Made by a program: the position numbers and the translations under genes. From Thermosyntropha sp. (lineage in GTDB: Bacteria; Bacillota; Syntrophomonadia; Syntrophomonadales; Syntrophomonadaceae): 64,000 bases of DNA. Under the pieces are notes generated by a model, which did no database searches, was not told the origin of the DNA, and saw only the letters and a program-made list of their open reading frames with translations. Positions 53,657-62,820 of the stretch are shown here, piece after piece. The stretch spans positions 282,360 through 346,359 of the forward strand of contig NZ_JACDOH010000002.1 of NCBI RefSeq assembly GCF_017656155.1, written 5' to 3'. The number at the start of each line of letters is the position of its first letter. Within the stretch, counting starts at the first letter, position 1.

Positions 53657-54430
53657 ATGGATATTGCAGTAATCATAGGTATCTTATTGGGTCTATTTGC
53701 ACTTATAGGCGGAATGATCGCTAAAGGAGCCAATATCGCAATACTCATCAACCCTGCTGCTATAATCATAATATTTGTCGGAACTACAGCAGCTATATTC
53801 AATGCCTTTCCAATGAAAGAAATCAAAAGGATACCTGCCCTTTTCAAAATTATATTTACTGAACCTAAACGGCAGGATCCCGCCGAAGCAGTCAAACTGA
53901 TTGTTGAGCTCGCCCAGCAGGCCAGAAAAGAAGGGCTTTTATCCTTAGAAGCCCGTTTAACTGAAATTGAAGATCCTTTTATAAGAAAAGGTCTGCAGCT
54001 GATTGTTGACGGACAGGATGAACAGTTCTTGCGGGATTATTTAGAAACTGAAATTGCTACTATGAGTGAAAGGCATCAATCTGGAGCCTTAATATTTTCC
54101 CAGGCAGGCTCCTATGCACCTACGCTCGGGGTTATGGGAGCAGTTGTAGGTCTCATTGGTGCCTTAGGACACTTAGATGACACACATAAACTCGGGGCTT
54201 CTATCTCCGCGGCGTTCGTTGCTACCCTTTTTGGTATATTCAGCGGTTATGTCCTGTGGCATCCCTTTGCCACCAAACTTAAGCGCAAATCGGAAGAAGA
54301 AGTAATACTGAAAACTATGCTAGTTGAAGGGCTGGTGTCGCTGCAAAGCGGAAACAACCCAATACAGATAAAAGAAAAAATGATGGTCTTCCTTACCCCT
54401 GAAGAAAGAAGCAAACTGGAGGAAGAATAA
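53657..54430 (+). CDS. motA: Flagellar motor stator protein MotA
   Basis: A 257-residue membrane protein with four helices (about 3-22, 30-50, 150-172, 182-202) and a large cytoplasmic loop with AQQARKEGLLSLE and DPFIRKGLQLIVDG. The helix 3 region SQAGSYAPTLGVMGAVVGLI contains the family proline and glycines. With MotB it forms the ion channel that drives rotation. GAGGTGAAG precedes the ATG. It overlaps nothing and is followed by motB after 3 nt. Confidence 0.95.
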   Translation: MDIAVIIGILLGLFALIGGMIAKGANIAILINPAAIIIIFVGTTAAIFNAFPMKEIKRIPALFKIIFTEPKRQDPAEAVKLIVELAQQARKEGLLSLEARLTEIEDPFIRKGLQLIVDGQDEQFLRDYLETEIATMSERHQSGALIFSQAGSYAPTLGVMGAVVGLIGALGHLDDTHKLGASISAAFVATLFGIFSGYVLWHPFATKLKRKSEEEVILKTMLVEGLVSLQSGNNPIQIKEKMMVFLTPEERSKLEEE

Positions 54431-54433
54431 ACG

Positions 54434-55189
54434 ATGGCCAGAATGAAGAAAAAACATGAAGAACATATGGATGAAACCTGGCTCATTCCTTATTCAGACA
54501 TGCTTACACTTCTTCTCGCGCTCTTCATTGTTCTATTTGCCATGAGCCAGGTAGACCAGCAAAAATTCCAGGAATTCAAGCAAATGCTGCAGTCTTTATT
54601 TGCCGGAGGCCCAGGAATAATGACTACCGGGGAGGGCTTAATCGAGGAAGGAAAAAAACCCAATATGGAAAACCCTCCTACCAGCAGCCTTATAGAAACC
54701 CAAAAGCTGGAACAATATAAAGAAGCGTTAGACCGCTATTTTAAAGAACAGGGACTTCAAAGTTATATCACTACTGCTGTAACAGCCAAGGGACTGCAGA
54801 TAACTATACAGGAACTGGCCCTGTTTGATTCAGGTAAAGCAGATATAAGGCCTGAAGCTGAACCTGTGCTAAGGGACTTATCGGTAATACTTGCCGGCCT
54901 TGACAACGAAGTTCAGATTTCCGGGCATACTGACAATCTTCCTATTCATACCCCGGAATTCCCTTCCAACTGGGAACTCAGTACTCAGCGGGCCTTAAAT
55001 GTTATGAAATTTATGCTGCAGAATCCTGACCTTGATCCGGCCCGCTTTTCAGTAGTCGGATATGGCGAATACAGACCGCGGGCAAACAACGCGACAGTCG
55101 AAGGAAGAGCCCTGAACCGGCGGGTAGAGCTCCTTATACTGCGCAAATATCCGGTAAGCAGTGAAATGATAAAACAGTCTCTTGAATAA
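54434..55189 (+). CDS. motB: Flagellar motor stator protein MotB
   Basis: A 251-residue protein. A basic N-terminus leads into a single helix (about 16-38) carrying the ion-binding aspartate D22 in WLIPYSDMLTLLLALFIVLF. The sequence is closer to proton-type MotB of Bacillus (PYADILTLLLALFIVLY) than to sodium-type MotS. The C-terminal OmpA-like domain binds peptidoglycan (ISGHTDNLPIHTP, RALNVMKFML, NRRVELLIL). A terminator follows. Confidence 0.95.
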   Translation: MARMKKKHEEHMDETWLIPYSDMLTLLLALFIVLFAMSQVDQQKFQEFKQMLQSLFAGGPGIMTTGEGLIEEGKKPNMENPPTSSLIETQKLEQYKEALDRYFKEQGLQSYITTAVTAKGLQITIQELALFDSGKADIRPEAEPVLRDLSVILAGLDNEVQISGHTDNLPIHTPEFPSNWELSTQRALNVMKFMLQNPDLDPARFSVVGYGEYRPRANNATVEGRALNRRVELLILRKYPVSSEMIKQSLE

Positions 55190-55200
55190 ACTGATTCAAT

Positions 55201-55234
55201 GCTTTCCTGTTTAAAAATCAGGGAAGCTTTTTTT
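55201..55234 (+). terminator. Terminator of motAB
   Basis: GCTTTCCTG (55201-55209) / CAGGGAAGC (55219-55227), followed by seven Ts and ATT. Confidence 0.9.
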
Positions 55235-55428
55235 ATTCACTTACCTATTATCATTTACTTATATCAAATAACTTGTTCGCCACACCTGTTATAATATTTC
55301 CTCCTCTTATAATGGTATATAATTAAAAAATATTTATTTGTAAAAATTAACTTCAAATAATACATCTCTTTATATTTATGATAAAATCATTATGAAGCAT
55401 AATAATACAGGGGGAGGGAATATCTATA

Positions 55429-57294
55429 ATGAACAAAAACCAACCAAGAAACTACCAAAAAGAACTGGATGATTTCATCAAAGAATACCGAACTCTTGCC
55501 AATCTGGTTCTGAAAAATACTGAAAAATTCGCGGAGTACGATGCCCTGAGCCAGAAAGTCCAAGGAAAATGGGTGCATATTAAGTGGAAAGATTTTGGGG
55601 AGCAGATATGCGCCGTTGCTAAAGGAATCCTGGAACTTAATCTGCTGCGGCCCGGAGAAATGGGAGGAATATTTTCAGCTAACCGTGCGGAATGGCATAT
55701 TGCCGATATAGGGATTTTAGCGGTCCGCGGTGTATCAGTCCCCATATATGCAACCAACTCGGTGGAAGAAGCCTTATATATTGTTGAGGATGCCGAAATA
55801 AAAGTTCTTTTTGTCGGAGATCAAGTGCAGTATGATAAAGCAAAACAGGTAATCAAACAAAGCTCACATCTTAAAAAAATAATAGCCTTTGACCGGGACA
55901 TCAAAATCAACGGCGATGACAGCATATATTTAGACGAACTTATCACAATCGGCAGATCTTCATCTAAAGATGCTGAACTTAAAAAACTTCTGCAAGAGGC
56001 AACCCCCGATGATCTTCTAACTCTCATATACACTTCCGGCACTACTGGTGCACCTAAAGGGGCGATCCATTCTCACCGAACTTTTATGGGCGGCATATAT
56101 CCTTCTTTAATTCGCTTTCCTCATGTTGGTCCTGGATATGTAACTATGGCAATTCTACCGCTGAGCCATGTTTTCGAACGCATGTGGTCCTACGGAGCAA
56201 TGACAGTAGGAATGCGCATTGCCTACTGTCCGGATCCCAAACAGTTTGTCGAATATATAAATGAAATAAAACCCCACTTTATGACCAGTGTTCCAAGAAT
56301 ATGGGATAAGGTGTACGGAACTATTCAGGAAGGTTTAAAAACCGCATCTCCTGTAAAAATAAAACTCTTCAAATGGGCAGAAAAAACCGCCCTTGAAGTT
56401 TATCACAATAAAATCGCCTGCCAAAAATCTTCGGCAAGCCTTCGCATAAAACATGCACTGGCCAAAAAGCTGGTTATATCTAAAGTGCAGAAAACCCTGG
56501 GAACTGAACACTGTGATGTATATCATGTTGGGGGAGCAGCTTTTGCCTCTGATGTTAACGAATTCTTTTTCGCCTTTGGAATAAATACCATACAAGGTTA
56601 CGGTCTTACTGAATTTTTCCCGGTATGCGTAGGCTTCAACGATCATGGGCTTCCCGGAGCATGCGGACCTATGATTCCCCTTTGCCAAGCACGGATTTCC
56701 GATGAAGGAGAAATTCAGCTTAAAGGGCCTATGTGCATGCTGGGATATTACAAAAAACCTGAAGCTACTAAAGAATGTTTTACTGACGATGGATGGTTCA
56801 AGACCGGCGATATAGGACAAATAGAACAAATAGAAAAAAACGGAGAAATACTTACTTATATCAAAATCACCGATCGTGTAAAAGATATTATAATTACCGC
56901 CGGCGGCAAAAATATATCTCCCCAACAGATTGAAAGCCTGTTTGGCGATGAGCTTTTCATAGAGCAAATTGTTGTAACTGGTGAAGGCAAAAAATTCATC
57001 TCTGCACTGATTGTTCCCAACTTTATTGTCTTGGAAGACTACTGCCAAAAGAACAACATCCAATACAATTCACGGGAGGACTTGGTAAACAACCCTGCAA
57101 TAATAAAAATGTACGAAGAAATTATAGAAAACCGGACTGCTTCGTTAGGACAGGTAGAAAAAATTAAGAAATTCACCCTGCTGACTAAAGAATTAACCCA
57201 AGAAGACGGAGAACTTACCCCAACCCTTAAAGTAAAGCGAAAAGTAATTAATAAAAAATATTCTGAAATTATAGACAAAATGTATGAAGAATAA
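55429..57294 (+). CDS. Long-chain acyl-CoA synthetase (AMP-forming)
   Basis: A 621-residue adenylate-forming enzyme: LIYTSGTTGAPKGAIHSH near residue 200, QGYGLTEFFPVCVGFND, GWFKTGDIG, ITDRVKDIIITAGGKNISP and a late LTPTLKVKRKVI with the catalytic lysine. It activates fatty acids to acyl-CoA, the first step of beta-oxidation. It is distinct from the enzyme at 37.4 kb. The genes that follow, a crotonase-fold protein and an acyl-CoA dehydrogenase, form a fatty-acid cluster with it. GGGGGAGGG precedes the ATG. Confidence 0.92.
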   Translation: MNKNQPRNYQKELDDFIKEYRTLANLVLKNTEKFAEYDALSQKVQGKWVHIKWKDFGEQICAVAKGILELNLLRPGEMGGIFSANRAEWHIADIGILAVRGVSVPIYATNSVEEALYIVEDAEIKVLFVGDQVQYDKAKQVIKQSSHLKKIIAFDRDIKINGDDSIYLDELITIGRSSSKDAELKKLLQEATPDDLLTLIYTSGTTGAPKGAIHSHRTFMGGIYPSLIRFPHVGPGYVTMAILPLSHVFERMWSYGAMTVGMRIAYCPDPKQFVEYINEIKPHFMTSVPRIWDKVYGTIQEGLKTASPVKIKLFKWAEKTALEVYHNKIACQKSSASLRIKHALAKKLVISKVQKTLGTEHCDVYHVGGAAFASDVNEFFFAFGINTIQGYGLTEFFPVCVGFNDHGLPGACGPMIPLCQARISDEGEIQLKGPMCMLGYYKKPEATKECFTDDGWFKTGDIGQIEQIEKNGEILTYIKITDRVKDIIITAGGKNISPQQIESLFGDELFIEQIVVTGEGKKFISALIVPNFIVLEDYCQKNNIQYNSREDLVNNPAIIKMYEEIIENRTASLGQVEKIKKFTLLTKELTQEDGELTPTLKVKRKVINKKYSEIIDKMYEE

Positions 57295-57362
57295 AATTCT
57301 ACTTTCAAATATTTCGATACAAATATTTTTATCTTTTTGATATAATTAGTTATATAAAATTA

Positions 57363-57374
57363 CTCTGATCAGAG
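57363..57374. promoter_or_regulatory. Perfect 12-bp palindrome, possible operator
   Basis: CTCTGATCAGAG lies between a TATAAT-like element near 57340 and the ribosome site of the crotonase gene, where a repressor would block transcription. No regulator gene is nearby. Confidence 0.35.
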
Positions 57375-57391
57375 AGGGGGATATAGAAAGG

Positions 57392-58150
57392 ATGGCTATA
57401 GTAGAATGGCAAAAAGACGGTACGGTCGCCATCATGACAATGAACAACGGCGAAAACCGTCACAACCCGGAATGGTGTGAGGCAATGCTCTCTACATATG
57501 AAGAGATTATTGCCGATAATGAAATCAAAGCTATTGTTCTAACCTCCAGCGACCCTAAAAACTTTTGCCTGGGCGTAGATGTCGAATGGGTATTCAAAAA
57601 ACAGCAGGAAGGCGACTTTGAAGCTATCAGCAAATGGCTCTACCGCAATAATGAGGTCTTTTATTCCATGCTTATGGCTCCTGTTCCGACCATTGCTGCG
57701 ATTACAGGACATGCTTTTGGCAATGGAGCGATGCTGGCCGGGGCATGTGACTTCAGATTCATGCGTGCTGATAGAGGCTTTTTCTGCTTTCCGGAAGTTG
57801 ATCTCGGAATCCAGTTTACACCTTCAATGATTGAATGGATGAAAAGGATTATGCCATATCACCTATTCGTCAAAATGAAATTTTCCGGCGCAAGAATGAC
57901 TGCTGCTGAGCTGGAAAAACACAATGTTATAATCAAGGCCTGCGAAAACGCTGAAAAAACATTGGAAGAAGCTGTCGCATTCGCCAGAACCTTCAACAAA
58001 TCCAGAACTACCCTTTTAGAAATGAAAAGAAGAACTTATAAACATATCATTGACAAAATGATTAACGAAGATCCTGAATACATCGACTACAAGCCTGAAG
58101 CGGTCCAAGAAGGCAAGTCTCCTGTTTTTATGTTTACACCATTAACATAA
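57392..58150 (+). CDS. Enoyl-CoA hydratase/isomerase family protein, isomerase-like
   Basis: A 252-residue crotonase-fold protein: oxyanion loops around NFCLGVDVEWV and AITGHAFGNGAMLAGACD, and the segment FCFPEVDLGI. Relative to rat enoyl-CoA hydratase, the Glu144 position is methionine (M114) while Glu164 is kept (E135). One catalytic acid is the pattern of delta3-delta2-enoyl-CoA isomerases rather than hydratases, so a role in moving double bonds of unsaturated acyl-CoA is likely. It is 40 nt upstream of an acyl-CoA dehydrogenase. GAGGGGGATATAGAAAGG precedes the ATG. Confidence 0.85.
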   Translation: MAIVEWQKDGTVAIMTMNNGENRHNPEWCEAMLSTYEEIIADNEIKAIVLTSSDPKNFCLGVDVEWVFKKQQEGDFEAISKWLYRNNEVFYSMLMAPVPTIAAITGHAFGNGAMLAGACDFRFMRADRGFFCFPEVDLGIQFTPSMIEWMKRIMPYHLFVKMKFSGARMTAAELEKHNVIIKACENAEKTLEEAVAFARTFNKSRTTLLEMKRRTYKHIIDKMINEDPEYIDYKPEAVQEGKSPVFMFTPLT

Positions 58151-58189
58151 CATAGGTTATTTTAAATTTAAAATAGAGGAGGTCTTAAA

Positions 58190-59905
58190 ATGAATTTGCT
58201 GCTAAATCCAAAAAAATACAGAGACAGAAACTATCCGGATGAACGGTCAAAAGAAATCATGCTGAAAACTATCGAATGGTTTGAAAAAAAAGGACTCGCT
58301 GAACAAAAAGAACAATACCACAATCGCGAATTCTGCAATGATTTCAAAGAATTCGTTACCAAAGAAGGCTTTTTTGAAACCTTGTTCCTCCCCAAAGGAT
58401 ACGGCTCAGACCCCAATCAGTATTACAGCACCTACCGTCTTTATGAATTTTCTGAAATATGTGGTTTTTACGGCACCGGCTATTGGTATACCTTCCATGT
58501 ATCCCATTTAGGATTAATTCCCGTTCTCTTAGGCGATAACGAAGAGGCAAAACACCGGGCAGCCAAAATATTAAAAGAAAATCCGCTCTGCGCATTTGGA
58601 CTTTCTGAACAGGAGCATGGAGCAGACATCTACTCCACCGAAACCAAACTTTATCCGGCCGGAGACGGAACTTATGTAGCAAGAGGCCGGAAATACTATA
58701 TAGGAAACGGGAATATAGCTAATGTAATATCCGTATTTGGTAAATTTGCTGATACCGGCGAATATGTATTTTTCCTGGTTGATTCCCAACACCCTAAATT
58801 TGAATGTATAAAAAATATAGTCGATTTTAATCAACAGTTCGTGGCTGAATTCGTCCTGAACGACTATCCCATCACCGAAGCCGATATCATTTCCCGCGGC
58901 CAGAAGGCATGGGATGATATGCTCAACACCATCAATATCTGCAAATTCAACATCGGTTCTGGTTCAACAGGTGTAGCAACCCATGCTTTTTATGAATCTT
59001 TAAACCATGCTTATCATCGTGTAATCTATGGTAAACGGGTTACCGAATTTCCTCATATCAGACGGCTTTTCATGGATTCCTGGCTTCGCCTTATAGCCAT
59101 GAAACTCTTCGGACTCAGAGCAACCGACTACATGCGCATGGCCAACGAAAATGACAAGAGATATTTGCTTTACAATCCTCTAATGAAAATGAAAGTTTCT
59201 ACTGAAGCTGAAAGAGTAATTGAACAGCTTTTCGATATTATCGCTGCCAAAGGCTTCGAAAAAGATACCTACTTTGAACAGGCAGCAGTAGAAATAAAAG
59301 GATACCCCAAACTGGAAGGTACCCGTCATGTAAACATGGCATTGGTCGCAAAACTCATCCCCAGCTACATGTTCATGCCACAGCCCTTTGAAGAATTCGG
59401 CAGAATAACCGATAACAGAAACGATGACTTCCTGTTCAGACAAGGACCTACCAGAGGCTATGCAAAAACCAAATTCCATGATTACAACATCGCTTACAAC
59501 AAAGTTGCTCACCTGCCCAATGTCAAAGTTTTCAAAGAACAGATAGAAGCATTCAAGGAATACCTGATGGTATCAGGTCAGGGCATAGGCGAACAGATGA
59601 AAGACTTCGACTATCTCCTGGCAGTAGGCGAAATCTTTTCCCTTATCCCATATGGACAGCTTATTATCGAAAGCGCTGAAATCGAAGGAATAAAAGATGA
59701 AGTTATGAACCAGCTGTTTGATCTTCTGGTAAGAGACTTCTCCGCATATGCCGTAAACCTCTACAGCAAACCTGCCAATACCGATGCACAGCTGGCAGTA
59801 ATACCCAAGATGATCAAGCGTCCTGTTCCCAATAAAGAAGAATTCGAAAAAGTCTTAAACGAAGAAGTATACAGCCTGGTTGATGAATACGTTCAAAATC
59901 CGTAA
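58190..59905 (+). CDS. Acyl-CoA dehydrogenase with C-terminal extension
   Basis: A 571-residue flavoenzyme of the acyl-CoA dehydrogenase superfamily. FAD/substrate motifs are CAFGLSEQEHGADIYSTETKL (split here, about 134-154) and NGNIANVISVFGKF. The likely catalytic base is E376 in YPKLEGTRHVNMAL, matching the YEGT position of medium-chain enzymes. About 180 residues follow, a long C-terminal domain as in DmdC or very-long-chain types. It would oxidise acyl-CoA to enoyl-CoA, passing electrons to an ETF. Many codons end in C, suggesting high expression. TAGAGGAGG precedes the ATG. Confidence 0.9.
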   Translation: MNLLLNPKKYRDRNYPDERSKEIMLKTIEWFEKKGLAEQKEQYHNREFCNDFKEFVTKEGFFETLFLPKGYGSDPNQYYSTYRLYEFSEICGFYGTGYWYTFHVSHLGLIPVLLGDNEEAKHRAAKILKENPLCAFGLSEQEHGADIYSTETKLYPAGDGTYVARGRKYYIGNGNIANVISVFGKFADTGEYVFFLVDSQHPKFECIKNIVDFNQQFVAEFVLNDYPITEADIISRGQKAWDDMLNTINICKFNIGSGSTGVATHAFYESLNHAYHRVIYGKRVTEFPHIRRLFMDSWLRLIAMKLFGLRATDYMRMANENDKRYLLYNPLMKMKVSTEAERVIEQLFDIIAAKGFEKDTYFEQAAVEIKGYPKLEGTRHVNMALVAKLIPSYMFMPQPFEEFGRITDNRNDDFLFRQGPTRGYAKTKFHDYNIAYNKVAHLPNVKVFKEQIEAFKEYLMVSGQGIGEQMKDFDYLLAVGEIFSLIPYGQLIIESAEIEGIKDEVMNQLFDLLVRDFSAYAVNLYSKPANTDAQLAVIPKMIKRPVPNKEEFEKVLNEEVYSLVDEYVQNP

Positions 59906-59913
59906 TAATTAAC

Positions 59914-59949
59914 AAAAAAAAGGGCACCTGTAAAGGTGTCCTTTTTTTT
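59914..59949. terminator. Terminator of the fatty-acid cluster
   Basis: AAAAGGGCACCT / AGGTGTCCTTTT with GTAA loop, flanked by eight Ts on each strand, so it can work in both directions between the dehydrogenase gene and pseI. Confidence 0.9.
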
Positions 59950-60060
59950 GACCCCAAAATAAATTTAGAGTTAAAGATTTAAACAAAGATATTTGGAGCA
60001 AAAGGTGATGTAAAATCAGAAAAAACATCCTTATTGGCTCTGAAAATATAATCTGGAAAG

Positions 60061-61119
60061 TTAAATTATATCCCAGCTAACCGGAGTTCCTTTCTTCACA
60101 TCCCTATTCACTCTTCGCCCCAGAACAGTTTCATAATATTTCGGCTCTAAGCCATAACCTGGCCTTATTATCCTCAGGTTTTCCTCTGTCAAAACCTCTC
60201 CTTCCTTCATATCCTTCGCTATATATAAAGAACGCCTGAATTTAAGTGATTTTTTTTCATTATCGGTTGTTCCATAGTTTACTTTTCCTAAGGCCTGCCA
60301 GGCACGCTTGGTCTCCTCAACCAGCATCCTCATCTCATGCGGTTCCATGGAAAAAGCAGCATCTACTCCGCCTTCCGCCCGGGATAATGTAAAATGTTTC
60401 TCTACAAAGGTGGCTCCTAAAGCAACACTGGCTACAGCCGCTCCTATTCCCAAGGTATGATCAGACAGTCCCACTTCACAATTAAATAACTCTTTCATAT
60501 GTGGAATAGTTAAAAGGTTGGTGTCTTCAGGACTTGCTGGATATGTGCTCGTACATTTCAAAAGTATTATATCTTTACACCCATTTTCTCTAGCTGTCCT
60601 TACTGTTTCATCAATTTCCGCCACTGTCGCCATTCCGGTGGAAATTATCATAGGCTTTCCGGTTGACGCAACTTTCTTAATAAGCGGCAGATCTGTATTC
60701 TCAAAAGAGGCAATTTTATAACACGGAACATCTAATGCTTCTAAAAAATCAACCGCGGTTTCATCAAAAGGAGTGCTAAAAACGATAAGACCTAACTCCC
60801 TGCATTTTTCAAATATCGGTTTATGCCATTCCCATGGAGTATACGCCTCTTTATATAAATCATAAAGAGTTCTTCCACTCCACAAACTTTCCCTGTCGTT
60901 TATATAAAAATCAGGCCCATCAACATCTAAAGTCATCGTTTCAGGGGTATATGTTTGCAGCTTTATCGCATTAACTCCTGCTTTAGCAGCTGCTTCAACT
61001 ATCGCCAATGCCCTATCTAAAGACTGGTTATGATTTCCTGACATTTCTGCCACAATGAAAGGGGAATATTCTCTTCCTATTTTTTGGTTTCCAATTTTAA
61101 CAGCGCTATTATATTTCAC
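60061..61119 (-). CDS. pseI: Pseudaminic acid synthase
   Basis: About 352 residues, a NeuB-type synthase that condenses the 2,4-diamido-6-deoxy-altrose sugar with phosphoenolpyruvate. The barrel has FIVAEMSGNHNQSLDRAL, AIKLQTYTPETMTLD, KIASFENTDLPLI, ISTGMAT, CTSTYPAS and GLSDHTLGIGAAVA. A C-terminal SAF (antifreeze-like) domain starts near 290. PseI-type features such as FSTPFDETAVDFLE fit. GTG at 61119 has AAGGGTGA upstream; GTG at 61128 overlaps that site. Likely used for flagellin glycosylation or surface glycan. Confidence 0.92.
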   Translation of the reverse strand: MKYNSAVKIGNQKIGREYSPFIVAEMSGNHNQSLDRALAIVEAAAKAGVNAIKLQTYTPETMTLDVDGPDFYINDRESLWSGRTLYDLYKEAYTPWEWHKPIFEKCRELGLIVFSTPFDETAVDFLEALDVPCYKIASFENTDLPLIKKVASTGKPMIISTGMATVAEIDETVRTARENGCKDIILLKCTSTYPASPEDTNLLTIPHMKELFNCEVGLSDHTLGIGAAVASVALGATFVEKHFTLSRAEGGVDAAFSMEPHEMRMLVEETKRAWQALGKVNYGTTDNEKKSLKFRRSLYIAKDMKEGEVLTEENLRIIRPGYGLEPKYYETVLGRRVNRDVKKGTPVSWDII

Positions 61120-61137
61120 AATTATCACCCTTAATGA

Positions 61138-61710
61138 CTATTTCAATGCTTTACCTATTAATTTAGTAACAGGGGTATCCCAACCCTCTGTTAACAAATA
61201 TTCGTAGGGTTTTTTATCTATAAGCCGGTGATAAGTCCCTTCTTTTGGCTGAGGAAATGCTTTAACCCTACCACTTCTTATATAAGGCCAAACTTCAAAG
61301 AAAAGATTTTCTATCTCCTTTATCAAGCGATCGTAACTTGTACGTAGAGTATCTTGCTGTGTATAACCAACTTCCCGCTGAGCTATTATATCACCAGTAT
61401 CAAGTCCACTATCCATATAATGAATAGTAACACCCTTGGGGGTATCTTCCAGGAAACTCCACAAGTTAGGATCTGCTCCTCTATTCCATGGTAACAATGA
61501 AATATGCAAATTAACTGCTTTCCGATTAAATCTGTTTATGACGTTTTTAGACAATAAATATCGATATCCATAGCTTATAATAAAATCTACGTCCTCAAGA
61601 TACTCTGATCTCTCATCTATCTTTTTATCGGTATTTATCACTTCATCTCCAAATGATTTAAGATAATGAATAATATTATTTCTTTTGGGCCCCAACATTA
61701 AAATGCGCAT
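61138..61710 (-). CDS. Formyltransferase family protein in the pseudaminic acid cluster
   Basis: A 190-residue protein with a single formyltransferase domain. The catalytic triad of the Fmt/PurN/ArnA family is intact: N67 and H69 in AVNLHISLLPWNRGADPN and D104 in MDSGLDTGDI. It is shorter than Fmt (about 310) and lacks Fmt's C-terminal tRNA-binding domain, so it probably formylates a small amino sugar using 10-formyl-tetrahydrofolate. It lies between pseG and pseI, where the PseH acetyltransferase is often encoded. An N-formylated pseudaminic acid product is inferred. ATG with GAGGGAG. Confidence 0.78.
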   Translation of the reverse strand: MRILMLGPKRNNIIHYLKSFGDEVINTDKKIDERSEYLEDVDFIISYGYRYLLSKNVINRFNRKAVNLHISLLPWNRGADPNLWSFLEDTPKGVTIHYMDSGLDTGDIIAQREVGYTQQDTLRTSYDRLIKEIENLFFEVWPYIRSGRVKAFPQPKEGTYHRLIDKKPYEYLLTEGWDTPVTKLIGKALK

Positions 61711-61755
61711 TTTGCTCCCTCTCGTATTAAAGTTTTTATACTTATCTCTAACTTA

Positions 61756-62820
61756 TTAAATGTAAGGAGATACTCTAAAACTTCCGACTCTAAGTTCATA
61801 ATATTTTCTTTTTATAGAAAGTAATATATCTGTATTTTCTATAATTTTTGCTATTTCTTCATGAATCCTATATATATCGACTTCTTCACTAATGCCTAAA
61901 TATATTATAAAACCTGATTTAGATAAATAATCTGTTACAATCTTCTGATTTTCTGCAATATCAATAACAACAGACGGTAACCCCATATAACACCTTTCCC
62001 AGGTTGTTGCCCCTCCCGCCCCAATAGCCAAATCTGCCTCTGCCATCAGTTCTGCCATATTGTTTACCTGGCAGTAGTAATTTACATTAGAATGAATAGC
62101 ACACAGTTTTTTTATTTTTTCTTTGTGGGGATTTGCTTTTCCTACTACCACATCAACGGTTATATCCGGCCGATTAAGCATTAACACAGCTCTTAATGCT
62201 TTTTCTGTTTCATTGGTAGGGTCAGAACCACCGAAAAAGATTAATATTCTTCGGACGGTCCCGTCTCTTTTCTTTAATTTTTTCCTGGCTTCTCTGAACT
62301 CAGGTCTCAGCAAAGCATAGGAAGGGCCCAATAGTTTTTTACAATGAGCCGGCACCAGCTTATTATAACGGTTTTCCATGTTTTCTACTAAGTTTTGATC
62401 TAAGAGAAGATCACAGTCATGCTGCCTGTTAGCCAGGTCATCTATTACCATGATTTTTTTTACATATGGTCTCACTATTTGTTCCCATTTTATGTCTATT
62501 GCATAATGGTCAATTATTATCCAGTCGGGCGATTCTTGCTCAAGTATTTTTATGGTTTCTTCTGCATCTTCCCTGAAGTCAGTACCCAACCAGGTGGAAT
62601 AGTCGTCAATTATAATCTCTTTTTTATTTTTATAGGGCAACTTATATACTTTATATCCTTTTTTTTCAGCTATTTCTGTAAGGTTTTCCGGCAAGTCGCG
62701 TGAGATGAATTTAATTTCTGCTCCGTTTTGCTTTAATTCATCAGCCAACGTTAAACAGCGCATAAGATGTCCCGACCCTATTATGAAAGCGGAATCGGTT
62801 CTAAATATTATTTTCTTCAT
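61756..62820 (-). CDS. pseG: UDP-2,4-diacetamido-2,4,6-trideoxy-beta-L-altropyranose hydrolase
   Basis: A 354-residue GT-B-fold nucleotidase that removes UDP before PseI. Diagnostic features: IGSGHLMRCLTLADEL at the N-terminus with the catalytic histidine, DHYAID, VIDDLANRQHDCDLLLDQNL, ILIFFGGSDPTNET and AIGAGGATTWERCYMGLPS. There is no fused acetyltransferase domain, which some PseG proteins have. ATG at 62820 directly follows the pseF stop. Confidence 0.93.
   Translation of the reverse strand: MKKIIFRTDSAFIIGSGHLMRCLTLADELKQNGAEIKFISRDLPENLTEIAEKKGYKVYKLPYKNKKEIIIDDYSTWLGTDFREDAEETIKILEQESPDWIIIDHYAIDIKWEQIVRPYVKKIMVIDDLANRQHDCDLLLDQNLVENMENRYNKLVPAHCKKLLGPSYALLRPEFREARKKLKKRDGTVRRILIFFGGSDPTNETEKALRAVLMLNRPDITVDVVVGKANPHKEKIKKLCAIHSNVNYYCQVNNMAELMAEADLAIGAGGATTWERCYMGLPSVVIDIAENQKIVTDYLSKSGFIIYLGISEEVDIYRIHEEIAKIIENTDILLSIKRKYYELRVGSFRVSPYI

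Noticed and set aside
56335..57063. 242-codon frame antisense to the acyl-CoA synthetase
   Set aside because: Opposite strand of a well-conserved enzyme; composition typical of an antisense shadow.
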